In this document: one piece after another, positions 35,571-43,603 of the stretch
Position numbering within the stretch: the stretch's first letter is position 1
Layout: every line of letters begins with the position of its first letter
From: SHVO01 sp050246995
Lineage (GTDB): Bacteria > Pseudomonadota > Alphaproteobacteria > Rhodospirillales > Rhodospirillaceae
DNA: 64,000 nucleotides
Assembly (NCBI GenBank): GCA_050246995.1
Contig: JBFWVA010000004.1
Location: forward strand, 1 to 64,000
Reading direction: 5' to 3'
Program-made: the position numbers and the translations under genes
Notes under the pieces: generated by a model
Told to the model about the DNA's origin: nothing
What the model saw: only the letters and a program-made list of their open reading frames with translations
The model's database searches: none

Positions 35571-35588
35571 AAGAATCCAAAAAATAAA

Positions 35589-35615
35589 AAAGCCCCAGCT
35601 TTCGCGTGGGGCTTT
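35589..35615 (-). terminator. Intrinsic terminator after the exported moron-like gene
   Basis: 9-bp stem AAAGCCCCA/TGGGGCTTT with a 9-nt loop, followed on the minus strand by a T-rich run TTTTTATTTT. It sits between the exported-protein gene and the tape-measure start. Confidence 0.8.
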
Positions 35616-35638
35616 AGGGTTGACGAGTTACTACCGAC

Positions 35639-36106
35639 TTACGGCGGACACTGCTTTTCGAGCGTCTTGAAAGCTGCTGCCGATCCCCTCAATGAGAACC
35701 GAACTGTGGGCACGAAACTGCCTGGGTAAACCGTCTTCGGCCGCATGATGAGCGTATTGCCGGTTGATAAGTGTCCTATGATCGAAGCCCCAGAATCTTT
35801 CAACACGTTGAAGGTGACTGGCGGGGCGTCGTCGACTTTGTAAATGATTTCTTCAACGGTCGAACCACCGTAACGATCTCCGCGATGCCATTCGATTTCG
35901 AGGTACCCCGTTCCCTTGTATGGCACACACCGGAACCTCAACTCTTCTTCGTTCGTGATCTCGCGGTAAGTTTCGGCGCGGATAGTTACAATTTTAATTT
36001 CCGTGCCCGCGATCTCGTCTTTCAAGGAAAAAGCATCCACACTGGCGGCAACCGGACTGGCCGCGGCCACAGAAAACCAGAAAGCGGAAAATAAGGTGCG
36101 AAGCAT
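35639..36106 (-). CDS. Exported moron-like protein inside the tail operon
   Basis: About 155 residues from ATG 36106, with AAGGAGGGG 4-11 nt upstream. Signal peptide (MLRTLFSAFWFSVAAASPVA) and a beta-rich periplasmic part with two Cys (FRCVPYKG near the middle, EKQCPP at the end). It is not a virion-type sequence, has its own terminator and a TATACT box upstream at 36132-36137 (plus-strand AGTATA), and interrupts the order chaperone-tape measure. Candidate lysogenic-conversion or superinfection-exclusion gene; no homologue recognised. Confidence 0.6.
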   Translation of the reverse strand: MLRTLFSAFWFSVAAASPVAASVDAFSLKDEIAGTEIKIVTIRAETYREITNEEELRFRCVPYKGTGYLEIEWHRGDRYGGSTVEEIIYKVDDAPPVTFNVLKDSGASIIGHLSTGNTLIMRPKTVYPGSFVPTVRFSLRGSAAAFKTLEKQCPP

Positions 36107-36175
36107 AAGGCCCCTCCTTCTTGATCGTTCGAGTATATGCTGCGGCAAAAGGTGATCTAGGGGTAATTCCAGTCT

Positions 36176-36898
36176 TTAAATCCCCACAGCCACGCGAAGG
36201 CGCGGCTTTTTAGGCCGTTCTGCGCGGTTAACCGCGCCGACAATATATTGAGGAATTTGGCTATTGTATTTTTGTGGGGGGCCCTCGAGGTCGAGCAACC
36301 GCTTCAGCCGCACCACTCGGTGAACAGTCGCAAGCGCCACCGGCTGGCCGCCGCGTGCTGTCCTGGCGCTGAATGAGTGCGCGGAGAATATCGCCTGCGC
36401 GCGGGTTTGCTGCGCGAAGCCGAAGCGCGCTTTTCCCATCAGCAGCACGGTTCCGAATGCACTCACCTGTGTCCATAGCGGTCCGAACTTTTCCTCGGCC
36501 AGCTGAAGGTTGAACCAGCGGCGCGCCACCGCGCCCCGGCCCTTGGCCGCGTCGACCGCGAGTCCCTGCTCCTCGGCAAAAGCCGTCGGGATCAAAACCG
36601 GGCCAACGATCGTCCGGCCTTCCGCGAAGGCGCCGTGGATGCGCTTGCTCTTGGAATAGACCAGCGCCGCCGGGCGCATGGAGTACCCACGCCCCGGATA
36701 GTTCTTGCGCTGCCAGGCCTTTTCCAGCCCGGCGCCCAGGCCCGCACGGCGTGTTTGCCGGCGGAAGTCGTTGAGGGTGTAGCCCGCCGCCTGGTTGATG
36801 CCCGCCGTCGTGGCTTTGGCGATGATCTCCTGCTCGGCGGCGTAGATGTCTTGAAGATTGCCTTCAATCGCCAACCGGAAGAAGGAAGTCGTGCGCAT
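36176..36898 (-). CDS. Phage structural protein (DUF6441-like)
   Basis: 240 residues. DFRRQTRRAGLGAGLEKAWQ, AALVYSKSKRIHGAFAEGRT and VLIPTAFAEEQG match, from memory, the DUF6441 family of phage proteins found among head-tail and tail genes. Its ATG overlaps the stop of the GT frame (TGATG), so translation is likely coupled. Confidence 0.6.
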   Translation of the reverse strand: MRTTSFFRLAIEGNLQDIYAAEQEIIAKATTAGINQAAGYTLNDFRRQTRRAGLGAGLEKAWQRKNYPGRGYSMRPAALVYSKSKRIHGAFAEGRTIVGPVLIPTAFAEEQGLAVDAAKGRGAVARRWFNLQLAEEKFGPLWTQVSAFGTVLLMGKARFGFAQQTRAQAIFSAHSFSARTARGGQPVALATVHRVVRLKRLLDLEGPPQKYNSQIPQYIVGAVNRAERPKKPRLRVAVGI

Positions 36899-37197
36899 CA
36901 GGTCTCACCGCACTCTTTACGGAACCGCGCCTCGGTATCGCTCATGATGCCGAAGCACGCCATCATCAGAAGGCTCTGGTCCATCAGTCCGCCGGCTTCG
37001 AGGAGATGACCCGGTCCGCCCATGCCGCCGCGCGTGTGGCGCCACAGATGCACCATGGTCCACACCCATCCCGGCAACGTCAGCCGCGGGTTCAGCTCCC
37101 ATCTCTGGCCGAGGATTTCCCAATGGCTGCCGTCAGCAGCTTTGAGTCCGCCTTGGAAGTTCTGCGGCCGCGTGGCGATCGCGGCCGCAGCTCTTAG
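36898..37197 (-). CDS. Tail assembly chaperone T extension, reached by -1 frameshift
   Basis: A 99-codon frame without an early start codon, read as a C-terminal extension of the gene ending at 37194 after -1 slippage on AAAAAAC (37203-37197). It begins LRAAAAIATRPQNF and has a Trp/Gly-rich core (LTLPGWVWTMVHLWRHTRGG), as seen in T parts of siphophage G/GT chaperones. Predicted fusion about 303 residues. Confidence 0.75.
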   Translation of the reverse strand, partial: LRAAAAIATRPQNFQGGLKAADGSHWEILGQRWELNPRLTLPGWVWTMVHLWRHTRGGMGGPGHLLEAGGLMDQSLLMMACFGIMSDTEARFRKECGET

Positions 37198-37203
37198 TTT
37201 TTT
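37162..37203 (-). promoter_or_regulatory. -1 programmed ribosomal frameshift signal (slippery heptamer plus hairpin)
   Basis: A-AAA-AAC in the 0 frame at 37203-37197, the 0-frame TAA directly after it, a 6-nt spacer, and a perfect 11-bp GC-rich hairpin CTGCGGCCGCG/CGCGGCCGCAG (37190-37162, 7-nt loop). All elements stand at the spacing of efficient bacterial -1 sites. Confidence 0.85.
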
Positions 37204-37808
37204 TCCGTGTCCTCATCCGGCGCGGTCAGCCGCGCGATGTAAGTGTCGATGGCGTGGATGTCGCCCTTCGGCAATTTCACGAGCACTTCCGGGGTCGGCA
37301 ATCCGTCCGCGCCGGCTTCGAACGTCACCTTCCCGCCGCTCCAGCCCGTGACATGGTGGCGGACCGTGCTGTATTTCGACATCGACGCCACGAGCACACG
37401 CTGCGTCAGCATGCGCGAAAGTTCGGCGGAATGCGGCGTGAGTTGGGAGATGAGCGCGCGCGCTTCGCGCGTCAGGGCATCAGCCTTCTCAGTGTCAAGG
37501 CGGTCCGGCGATTCCAGAAGCGCGAGATATCCCCCCAGCAGTTCCACGGCGGCATCGGCCGTTTCCGCCGTGCACAGCGTTTTCGCGGCCACGGCCGCGG
37601 CGGACGCGAATTGATATTCATGCGGCGCGGCGATGATCCCGGGAAGGATATCGGCGTCGCAGGCGGCTTTGCTCGCGAACGTCGGCGGGCGGATAAGATA
37701 AGTGTATTTGGAGCCTTCCGGCTGGAAGGACAGAGCCGCCTTCGTGGACAGCGGCAAGCTTACCGCCGGCATGGCGGTCGAGGACTTCAGTTCGAATTTC
37801 GTGGTCAT
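37194..37808 (-). CDS. Tail assembly chaperone G
   Basis: About 204 residues from ATG 37808. It lies between the tail-tube and tape-measure genes, the fixed place of lambda G. Mostly helical with a repeated MLTQRVLVASMSKY region; ends DEDTEKN at the frameshift site. Guides tail-tube polymerisation round the tape measure, with most ribosomes making G and a few per cent GT. Confidence 0.75.
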   Translation of the reverse strand: MTTKFELKSSTAMPAVSLPLSTKAALSFQPEGSKYTYLIRPPTFASKAACDADILPGIIAAPHEYQFASAAAVAAKTLCTAETADAAVELLGGYLALLESPDRLDTEKADALTREARALISQLTPHSAELSRMLTQRVLVASMSKYSTVRHHVTGWSGGKVTFEAGADGLPTPEVLVKLPKGDIHAIDTYIARLTAPDEDTEKN

Positions 37809-37871
37809 GGCATCGGTTCCATGGGCTTGCCGCGCCGAAGCCTCGGCGTAGGCGGGTGTTGAAAAAAAAAT

Positions 37872-37903
37872 GGCCCGCGCACGCCGATGCTCGCGCGCGG
37901 GCC
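37872..37903 (-). terminator. Intrinsic terminator after the tail-tube gene
   Basis: 9-bp stem GGCCCGCGC/GCGCGGGCC with U-rich ATTTTTTTTTC on the minus-strand 3' side. It lies in the 230-bp gap between tail tube and chaperone. Confidence 0.85.
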
Positions 37904-38042
37904 CACGGTGGTGCCCCTGATTGGGACTTAGGGTTACGAAACCACACACACCGCATATCTCTCCCCCTGCCCTGCAACGCAAGCACAGGCATCGGATGGG
38001 GAGGGCGAGCGCGCCGTTGCGAAGCGCGCTCTCGTGATCTCC

Positions 38043-39464
38043 TTAGTAGATGGCGAGACCGGATCCGCTGTCGAACCCGTCCTGGAAGACCGGGATCTGT
38101 TCGGTCTTCATGCCGCTGTTGTTGCCGTGCCCGTAACCCGTGAAGATACCGGTCGGTGTCAGACGCATGATGCGCTGGCCAGGGTTGCGGGCGTTGCCGC
38201 CCGTCAGGCGGGCGTGGATCGAAGCCGGTGTATTGGGCCGGAAGTTGTTGGCGAAGAAACTGCGCGTCGCCACCGTGGTCAAGTTCGGTTCGAAGTTCAT
38301 GGTGAAGGCGCGGCCGGTGATGACCGGCGCGTCGAAACCTTCGGCATCGTTCGGGTTCGATGGCAGCGCCACGGTGTTCGACAAATCGTAGGACAGAGAA
38401 TTGAGACCCATCGCCGTGCGGTCGACCAGGAACTGCGAATTGAAGAACAGTCCGGGCCGGGTGCTGTCGTACGCCGCGGCCGGGTTCGACGAGTCCGCCG
38501 GGTTGGTGCCGTACAGTTTGCCGGTGGCCGTGAAATCCACCGCACAGGTGCCGTTTGGCATCCACGTCTCTTTCCACGACTGGCCGACGAGGTCGATGAG
38601 CGACCACTTCTGAGCGTTGTCGAAGTAGAGCTCGGCCGATGCCGGAAGCAGGCTGTCAGACGCCGGCAGGTACAGCGTGTGAGCGGGAATCGAGACCTTG
38701 GTGCTGGTGGTGAGCGCCGAACCCATCAGGTTCTCGATAACCGCCACGCGCGCCGAACTGTACGAGCGAATCTGGCTGAACGCCGGCGTCGCCGGGTTGC
38801 CGGACAGCAGCACCGGCATGAACCGGTACAGATCGGCTGTGTTGCTCCACGGCGACTGAGCCGTGAATTGCGTGGTCGAGCCCGCTGTTGCCGCGACGCC
38901 GCGCACGCCGTAGCTGATGGTGACCGAAGCGCCTGCGCTTTCGGTGGTGAGACCGTGCGCGCTGCCGTCGCTCTTGGTGACCGTGATGTCGCCGGACCCG
39001 ACCGCCGAAACAAGGAACTCGCCATTGTTGGCCGCTGTCGTGAACCCATCGGCATAAAGGATGGTGCCGACCGTAAGGGCGGTGATATCCGTGCTCGCCG
39101 CCAGGATTTTGCCAGTGCCGGAGTTCGTGGAGAAATCCGTGCCGGTGATCTGGTTCAGGGTGGTGGTTCGGGCAAAGCCGCAAATCTGCGCGATCGGATC
39201 CCATTCCGGCGCGACGCCGGGTGTACCGGAGCCCTTCAGGTAGAAACGGCCGGAGAGCGTAATGGAAAGACCGCCGGGCAACGGGGCACGGGAGTCCAGC
39301 GACGGATTCATTTCGTCGGTGGTCACCATCGTGGGATTGAAACCGATGGCCGGGTTTTCGACGAGGACCGCGTCGGAGCCCGCCGGCGAGGAGTAGGTGC
39401 CGGCGGCCGACTGCATTTTGATAAGCAGCGCGCCGTTGCGCGCCATGATCTTCCGGTCAGCCAT
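38043..39464 (-). CDS. Major tail tube protein
   Basis: 473 residues, long for a tube protein because of an extra beta-rich (Ig-like) insertion around residues 100-190 (ALTVGTILYADGFTTAANNG ... VTKSDGSAHG). N-terminus (NGALLIKMQSAAGTYSSPAG) and C-terminus (PTGIFTGYGHGNNSGMKTEQ) are compatible with siphophage tube proteins; assigned mainly by position before G/GT and the expression-style terminator. Confidence 0.72.
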   Translation of the reverse strand: MADRKIMARNGALLIKMQSAAGTYSSPAGSDAVLVENPAIGFNPTMVTTDEMNPSLDSRAPLPGGLSITLSGRFYLKGSGTPGVAPEWDPIAQICGFARTTTLNQITGTDFSTNSGTGKILAASTDITALTVGTILYADGFTTAANNGEFLVSAVGSGDITVTKSDGSAHGLTTESAGASVTISYGVRGVAATAGSTTQFTAQSPWSNTADLYRFMPVLLSGNPATPAFSQIRSYSSARVAVIENLMGSALTTSTKVSIPAHTLYLPASDSLLPASAELYFDNAQKWSLIDLVGQSWKETWMPNGTCAVDFTATGKLYGTNPADSSNPAAAYDSTRPGLFFNSQFLVDRTAMGLNSLSYDLSNTVALPSNPNDAEGFDAPVITGRAFTMNFEPNLTTVATRSFFANNFRPNTPASIHARLTGGNARNPGQRIMRLTPTGIFTGYGHGNNSGMKTEQIPVFQDGFDSGSGLAIY

Positions 39465-39467
39465 CGA

Positions 39468-39626
39468 TTAGTCTTCCTTCTTCGGGCCGCTGGACGGCGC
39501 CGGTTTTGCAGTGCCGGCCTGCGCACGCGGCGCGGCGAGAGCGGTGTCGGTGATATGCACAGGCGCGCCGGAGCGCGGCACGTGCACGGGCGCGCGGTGC
39601 AGCGGCACCGGTCGTGTCTTGAGCAT
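39468..39626 (-). CDS. Small Pro/Ala-rich phage protein
   Basis: 52 residues, MLKTRPVPLHRAPVHVPRSG then Ala/Pro-rich to PKKED. AAGGA 8 nt before the ATG; the stop is 3 bp before the tail-tube start, so it is probably co-translated. Function unknown. Confidence 0.55.
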   Translation of the reverse strand: MLKTRPVPLHRAPVHVPRSGAPVHITDTALAAPRAQAGTAKPAPSSGPKKED

Positions 39627-39644
39627 GATGTGTCCTTGTGGGGC

Positions 39645-40100
39645 TTAGGGACCTTGAACGGTCAAATCGAACAGGGCCGTTTGATAGCGGATGGTGAAGG
39701 TGGCGATCCCGGCCATCAGTGGAGGCGCGCCTTCGGTCTTGTCGGTCCGCAAGCCCGTGACGCCGCCGTAGAGGCACCAGTCGGCCTTGCCGCCGCAGTT
39801 TGTGTCTTCGAACATCTTGGCCGACACGAGCCGCAACAATTCGCTGAAAGCGGGGCCGAGATCTTCCTCGCTATCAGCTTTGACCCAGAGTTCGACGTCG
39901 AACGACAGGTTCATCAGGTTGGCGCCCTCGGGGCCGTCAACCTGGGAGTCATCGCCATCGAACATCGCGGCGAAACTTGAGAACGTCTCCATGTCCGGAA
40001 TGGACGTGAGATTGCGCCCGGTGCCGAACGTCGCGCTGGCAAGTGTCGCCAACGCGGACGCACGGTTCGCCAGCAATTCCTCGCGGACCAGTGTAGGCAT
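39645..40100 (-). CDS. Tail terminator/completion protein (gpU-like position)
   Basis: About 151 residues from ATG 40100, overlapping the upstream stop (TGATG). MPTLVREELLANRASALATL at the start and a beta-rich C-terminus (AGIATFTIRYQTALFDLTV) resemble tail terminators, which cap the tube. Assigned by size and location. Confidence 0.55.
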   Translation of the reverse strand: MPTLVREELLANRASALATLASATFGTGRNLTSIPDMETFSSFAAMFDGDDSQVDGPEGANLMNLSFDVELWVKADSEEDLGPAFSELLRLVSAKMFEDTNCGGKADWCLYGGVTGLRTDKTEGAPPLMAGIATFTIRYQTALFDLTVQGP

Positions 40101-40420
40101 CAGCTTTGCTTCCGCACGTCGAGCTGCCATTCGGTTTCTTGCGCGACAAGAACCGCGGACTCGATGATGTAAGTCGACCCCTCAAAGGTGAGGGTGGAAT
40201 CCTTCGGCGGCTTCGTCGCCACCTCGCTCACCAACAGCCGCGGCCGCTTGGTCGGCAAACGCCCCGCGCGGCCCTGTTGCATGGAAAGGTCCGAAACGCT
40301 GGGCGGCGCCTTGAGCACGCGGACCTCAGCGGCCGCGCCGCCTGCCGGCGTATAGGTGCCGGTGGTCGCGAAATTGGGGTCATTGAACAGCGTATGCGCC
40401 ATATCGGTGAATGCGCTCAT
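40100..40420 (-). CDS. Head-tail connector (gpFII-like)
   Basis: About 106 residues from ATG 40420 (GGAG 7 nt upstream). MSAFTDMAHTLFNDPNFATT and STLTFEGSTYIIESAVLVAQ resemble small head-tail joining proteins of lambda-like phages. Confidence 0.62.
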   Translation of the reverse strand: MSAFTDMAHTLFNDPNFATTGTYTPAGGAAAEVRVLKAPPSVSDLSMQQGRAGRLPTKRPRLLVSEVATKPPKDSTLTFEGSTYIIESAVLVAQETEWQLDVRKQS

Positions 40421-40441
40421 CGATAACTCCGAAAACAAAAA

Positions 40442-40467
40442 GGGAGGGTGCCGGATTGCACCCTCCC
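40442..40467 (-). terminator. Intrinsic terminator after the capsid gene
   Basis: 10-bp stem GGGAGGGTGC/GCACCCTCCC, 6-nt loop, TTTTTGTTTTC on the minus-strand 3' side. Lies between capsid and connector genes. Confidence 0.87.
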
Positions 40468-40503
40468 TCATCGCTTGGTGGTAAAGAATCTCTTCGCGGA
40501 CGC

Positions 40504-41523
40504 TTAGGTCTTGGTCAGTTTCTGGAGGACCTGCGGGCGCGTACACAGTGACAGCGGGTTCGTCTGCATCTCGATCTCGATGCCTTTGTTGAACTTCAAC
40601 GGTTCCGCTTTCGCGTACCGCGGCAGACCCATTGTGTTCACCGTTTCAGCGTAATCAGCTGGAGCGAACCGCGTCAGGAACAAGCCTGGCACGCCGACGG
40701 GGAATGCGATCGCTTCGTCATCCGGAATGAACTTCACGGCGCTGCCGCCGCTTCCGGTGACTGAACCGCGGTAGTTGATGAAGACGATGTTGCCGAACTT
40801 GAAGCCGCGCACGCGCACGTCATCACGAAGGTCGGCGGCCGCCAGCCAGTTCTGATAAGTGGCCACGACGTTTTCGTGGTCGACCAGCGCGTCGAAGAAA
40901 CCGTCCGAGCACAACGCAACGATGCCCGTGTACATGGAGGCGCCGAGAGCATTTTCGATGTTGCGCACCACCGCCATGCACTTCGTGCGGATCTTCGTGC
41001 TGGCCGTCGTGAGCGCGAAGGCCGTGCTGTCCTGGGTCAGCCCGTACTCCGTGAACAGGTTGTAGATGACCGTCGAGCCGTCTGCGTCGTAGATGACGCC
41101 TTTGATCGCGCCGGCGCGACCGTATTCCACGGTGGCGTCGAGCGAGCCGATATGGTCGGCGAGGCGCTGATCGCGCAGCTGTTCCACGCTCTTGAGTTGC
41201 GTGGATCCGAAGGCGCGCACATTGCGCACCTCATCCGCTAGAATGGTGGCGCGAGTCGGGAAATGCGGAATTTGCAGAGTGCGCGACTTCGGGCGGTTCG
41301 ACGTAATAACGTTGGAAGGCCCGCCGCGCTTGGTGTTCGGGATGAGGACGACCTTGCCCGAATACTCGTCGATAACAATGCCGGTCGTCGGGACGCCAGC
41401 GGTTTCGAAGACGCCCAGCGCGCCGATTTGCCCCGGCACGTGGGGAAGTTTGTTCACCGCGGCGGTCAGCGTCTGGACGCCGAACACATCCGGCGAGAAG
41501 ACATCGCCAATGAGATCACTCAT
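40504..41523 (-). CDS. Major capsid protein, lambda gpE family
   Basis: 339 residues of the Phage_cap_E type: helix VQTLTAAVNKLPHVPGQIGA, GVPTTGIVIDEYSGKVVLIP, and C-terminal FLTRFAPADYAETVNTMGLP, YAKAEPLKFNKGIEIEMQTN. HK97-fold shell subunit, stabilised by the decoration protein encoded just upstream. Confidence 0.92.
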   Translation of the reverse strand: MSDLIGDVFSPDVFGVQTLTAAVNKLPHVPGQIGALGVFETAGVPTTGIVIDEYSGKVVLIPNTKRGGPSNVITSNRPKSRTLQIPHFPTRATILADEVRNVRAFGSTQLKSVEQLRDQRLADHIGSLDATVEYGRAGAIKGVIYDADGSTVIYNLFTEYGLTQDSTAFALTTASTKIRTKCMAVVRNIENALGASMYTGIVALCSDGFFDALVDHENVVATYQNWLAAADLRDDVRVRGFKFGNIVFINYRGSVTGSGGSAVKFIPDDEAIAFPVGVPGLFLTRFAPADYAETVNTMGLPRYAKAEPLKFNKGIEIEMQTNPLSLCTRPQVLQKLTKT

Positions 41524-41564
41524 GGTTTACTTAAGTCCTTGATCTGATGTTTGTGAGTTCAGCG

Positions 41565-42212
41565 TTAGCGCTGCTTGATGCCCAGCGATTCAAGCTGGGT
41601 GGCGACAGTGCTGGAGTATCCGGAGGTGCCGAGGGTGAGGAGATCGCCATCGACCTCCGCCTGGCGGCGGATGATGACGCACGGCTTATCCGCAGCCGAC
41701 GCGTTCACCGCTTCGAACAGGATGCCGTAGGCCACAGCGCTGCCATCAACCGCCGAGGAGTTCACGGCCTTAAACTTGCCGCTGCCGGCCGCGACGGTGA
41801 CGGTGAATACGTCGCCCGTGACGAAATCGGTGCCGCCGTCCGCGATCGTGAACTTGATCTGCGTCGCGAATGCCGCGGCGCCGACTTTATAGAAACCGAT
41901 GACGGTGTTGTTCGGGTCTTTCACCGCGAACTCGCCGCCGTTGGTCGCGGCCGCGATACATTCGACCTTGTAGTCGCCTGCAATCGCGCCGGCCAGAACA
42001 GGCGTGGTGCCGTCGAGGGCGAAAGCGCCGTTACCGGTGCCGCTCACCGCGCTAGCGCTGGCGCCGGCAACGGTAATTTTGCCGACGATCGCGCCGGCAA
42101 CCAGGTTTTGGCCCGAGAGGAGAGTACCGCTTTCGCGGGAAAGTTCGCCGTTCGCTTCCGAGAGGAGGAAGCCGCCGGCGTGCAGGACGTCAGAAGTAGC
42201 TGCGTCAGCCAT
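41565..42212 (-). CDS. Head decoration protein (gpD-like) with inserted domain
   Basis: 215 residues. The N-terminal (SREEGTLLSGQ-like SRESGTLLSGQNLVAGAIVG) and C-terminal (YGILFEAVNASAADKPCVII, RQAEVDGDLLTL) parts match the lambda D-type decoration family; about 90 residues in between (VECIAAATNGGEFAVKDPNN ... GDVFTVTVAAGSGKFKAVN) form a D801-like insertion common in alphaproteobacterial phages. Trimers sit on the capsid surface. Confidence 0.85.
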   Translation of the reverse strand: MADAATSDVLHAGGFLLSEANGELSRESGTLLSGQNLVAGAIVGKITVAGASASAVSGTGNGAFALDGTTPVLAGAIAGDYKVECIAAATNGGEFAVKDPNNTVIGFYKVGAAAFATQIKFTIADGGTDFVTGDVFTVTVAAGSGKFKAVNSSAVDGSAVAYGILFEAVNASAADKPCVIIRRQAEVDGDLLTLGTSGYSSTVATQLESLGIKQR

Positions 42213-42250
42213 GGATGTTTTTCCGTGTCTTCAGATGTTGAGGGGTGCGC

Positions 42251-42607
42251 TTAGTTGAAGCGCACAGGCGGCTCGGCGGCCGCCCAGCGGCCATAAACCG
42301 TCGCGGGGTCGAGGTCCTTCGCGTCGAAGGAGCCCTTGCCCGTCCGTTCGCCGCCATCGGCGCCGGGTTCGGGCTGGCCCGCCATCGCGCCGGAAAGGCC
42401 CGTCTGGGCCGCTTCCTTCGGTGCGGTCTTCAGGATCGCGACGGCCTCTTCGACGGTGTGGTCGGTATCGTAAGCGAGATGCTCGGCGAGCGCCGTGCGG
42501 CCCTTCGCTTCCTCGTGGTTCGTGATGGACTTGATACGCGCCTTGATCTGGTTCGCATCGGCCGCATTAGCATTGAGGGGGGCGGCCGCCCCGGTCTGGT
42601 CACTCAT
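42251..42607 (-). CDS. Nested scaffold protein (Nu3-like), internal start
   Basis: About 118 residues, in frame with the 3' part of the protease gene. ATG 42607 has AGGA 8 nt upstream inside the coding sequence. The product (MSDQTGAAAPLNANAADANQ ... KDLDPATVYGRWAAAEPPV) is Ala-rich and helical, as lambda Nu3, which is made the same way from gene C. Inferred, not proven. Confidence 0.6.
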   Translation of the reverse strand: MSDQTGAAAPLNANAADANQIKARIKSITNHEEAKGRTALAEHLAYDTDHTVEEAVAILKTAPKEAAQTGLSGAMAGQPEPGADGGERTGKGSFDAKDLDPATVYGRWAAAEPPVRFN

Positions 42608-43600
42608 TTGGGATTCCTGACTGAGTGGTTGAGGGGGAGCCGCCGCGGCCTCCGCTTGCGCGGTGGTGGCAGTCGGCGTGTAACGCGGCGCCGCTTTGAC
42701 GCCGTTAAGATCGTCCTGGAAAGCCTGGACGATGGCGTGGCCCGGCAAGACGCCGTCCACAAACCCGATATCAAGGGCGGCCGCCGCCGTTAGGCAGCGG
42801 GCCTCTGTACCGAGAACAGATTCTTTCGAGATGCCGCGTCCTTCAGCGACCGCGGCGGCAAACTTTTCGCGAAGCGCGTCGCATTCCTCTTGGAACTCTT
42901 GACGCACCTCGTCAGGCAGCGGCTCATAAGGATTGCCGTCGACCTTCCGCGCACCGGCGTGAATAAGCGTGACCTTCACGCCATCCTTCGCAAGCGCCTT
43001 CGACCAGTCGACGTGCTGCATCACAACGCCGACGGATCCGACCCCACCGGTGTCGGTGACATAGAGGCGAGAACATTGCGATCCAAGCCAGAACGCCGCC
43101 GAATAGGCCATGCTATCGGCAATGCCCCAGACCGGCTTTTTATCGCGCGCGGCGCGAATTTGCGCCGCGAGGTCCGAACAGCCGTCGACCTCGCCGCCTG
43201 GCGAATGGATGTCGAGCAATATGCCGCGAACTTCGGAATCTTCGACGGCTTCCTGCAGCTTACGCGCAATACCGTCGTAGCCGGTCATTCCGCAGGAGGG
43301 ATCGACGTAGCCGTATTTGTGCACAAGGGTCCCCTCGACAGGGATCACCGCGATGCCGTTGGCGTAGTGGAATGTCTTGCCGCTCTTGCGCTGAAAGCCA
43401 CGCGTATCGATCGCGAGGCGGTCGCTACCTTCATAGTCCTCGTCATCAAGGATGTGGAAGGTCGCCGACAGGCCCTTGCGTGAGAGCACATAGTTCAGCG
43501 TATCCCGCGCGGTCTGCGGAAGTACGAGAAGCGGCCGGTTCGCGATACGATGGCGCACCGCCGGACCGCTCATGATCCGGCGGGTGATTTTCTTCAGCAT
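42251..43600 (-). CDS. Head maturation protease, S49/ClpP-fold (lambda gpC-like)
   Basis: 449 residues. Protease part ~1-290: IAVIPVEGTLVHKYG, DIHSPGGEVDGC, SMAYSAAFWLGSQC (Ser nucleophile region) and GGVGSVGVVMQHVDWSKAL, typical of SppA/S49 phage proteases. The last ~118 residues equal the nested scaffold. Removes scaffold during capsid maturation. Between portal and decoration genes as in lambda. Confidence 0.9.
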   Translation of the reverse strand: MLKKITRRIMSGPAVRHRIANRPLLVLPQTARDTLNYVLSRKGLSATFHILDDEDYEGSDRLAIDTRGFQRKSGKTFHYANGIAVIPVEGTLVHKYGYVDPSCGMTGYDGIARKLQEAVEDSEVRGILLDIHSPGGEVDGCSDLAAQIRAARDKKPVWGIADSMAYSAAFWLGSQCSRLYVTDTGGVGSVGVVMQHVDWSKALAKDGVKVTLIHAGARKVDGNPYEPLPDEVRQEFQEECDALREKFAAAVAEGRGISKESVLGTEARCLTAAAALDIGFVDGVLPGHAIVQAFQDDLNGVKAAPRYTPTATTAQAEAAAAPPQPLSQESQMSDQTGAAAPLNANAADANQIKARIKSITNHEEAKGRTALAEHLAYDTDHTVEEAVAILKTAPKEAAQTGLSGAMAGQPEPGADGGERTGKGSFDAKDLDPATVYGRWAAAEPPVRFN

Positions 43601-43603
43601 GCT

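Noticed and set aside
36917..37123. 68-codon minus-strand frame beginning MGNPRPEMG
   Set aside because: It overlaps the -1 frame extension, which has the frameshift signal, the Trp-rich chaperone-like core and the coupled stop.
38034..39980. 648-codon plus-strand frame antisense to the tail tube
   Set aside because: Same reason: low-complexity Arg/Gly-rich translation, no ribosome site, and it runs against the whole late operon.
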